DNA of 64,000 bases, taken from the NCBI GenBank assembly GCA_963556195.1, contig OY744531.1, positions 101,597,123-101,661,122 on the forward strand, written 5' to 3'. The notes beneath the pieces were generated by a model. The model did no database searches and had not been told where the DNA came from. It worked only from the letters and a program-made list of their open reading frames with translations. The position numbers were made by a program, and so were the translations under genes. Shown one piece after another: positions 63,835-64,000 of the stretch; position 1 is the first letter of the stretch; every line of letters begins with the position of its first letter. The stretch is from Sepiola atlantica. Its lineage: Eukaryota; Mollusca; Cephalopoda; Sepiida; Sepiolidae.

Positions 63835-64000
63835 TCATGAGGAGATTGAACACACAGTTGGCTTTTCAAACCTGAACGAGGAAGACGCGTCGGCTCGTGT
63901 GAGAGTCGCACACACGCCCAGAACATTCAAGTTTCTAATTATGTACTTTTCGAAATATAATAAAAATTATATTTTTATATTTAAAAGTAAAATGCATTGT

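Overview
This is eukaryotic, gene-poor, repeat-dominated genomic DNA. There are no bacterial operons, ribosome-binding sites or CRISPR arrays. The evidence is long (TA)n, (GA)n and (AC)n tracts, long minisatellites, interstitial TTAGGG repeats, many decayed non-LTR retrotransposon (LINE) 3' ends, SINEs and palindromic elements. TTAGGG repeats, the LINE types (Jockey/CR1-like ends, C-termini of the CRLCG...TVNHI...SEC type, an RNase-H-type LINE end) and the microsatellite load fit a lophotrochozoan, probably a mollusc. A cephalopod is my best guess, but this is inference. I see no confident host protein-coding gene; almost every open frame lies in a tandem repeat or a mobile-element relic.

Layout. 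0-5 kb: 25-bp minisatellite, a foldback element, and a 1.5-kb inverted-repeat element holding a LINE end and a U2-headed SINE, then a purine tract. 5-13 kb: palindromes, a LINE 3' end, a terminal-inverted-repeat (TIR) element, 21-bp minisatellites, a tRNA-headed SINE, a 150-bp-arm foldback and two more U2-related SINEs. 13-23 kb: half-palindrome, LINE ends, a mariner-like relic, inverted-repeat elements (one with telomeric repeats near its centre). 23-33 kb: 38-, 14-, ~45- and 45-bp minisatellites, several LINE C-termini, a clean 236-bp mariner-type MITE, and 0.6 kb of nearly pure purine strand. 33-38 kb: U2-headed SINE cluster, palindrome, LINE end. 38-49 kb: an RTE-like tail, duplicated tRNA-derived repeats, a 20-bp minisatellite built into an older repeat, a related repeat split by telomeric sequence, another full-head U2 SINE, a foldback. 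49-64 kb: further palindromes in (TA)n, a TIR element whose internal 13-bp unit has expanded to ~550 bp, purine tracts, a LINE C-terminus broken by a palindrome with head-to-head telomeric repeats.

The most interesting system is a SINE family whose 5' end is the 5' part of U2 snRNA, including its branch-site-recognition GTAGTA. About a dozen copies fall into at least two body types. Their 3' tail (CTGRCCTTGTGYCTAAC...TAAATAAA) is also present on a short tRNA-headed SINE here. This suggests one LINE machinery mobilising RNAs with exchangeable snRNA and tRNA heads. Two copies have visible target-site duplications. A second theme is repeat birth inside mobile elements: paired copies show a minisatellite or telomeric block exactly where the sister copy has one unit or none.

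All boundaries were read by eye and are usually good to within about 5-20 bases.
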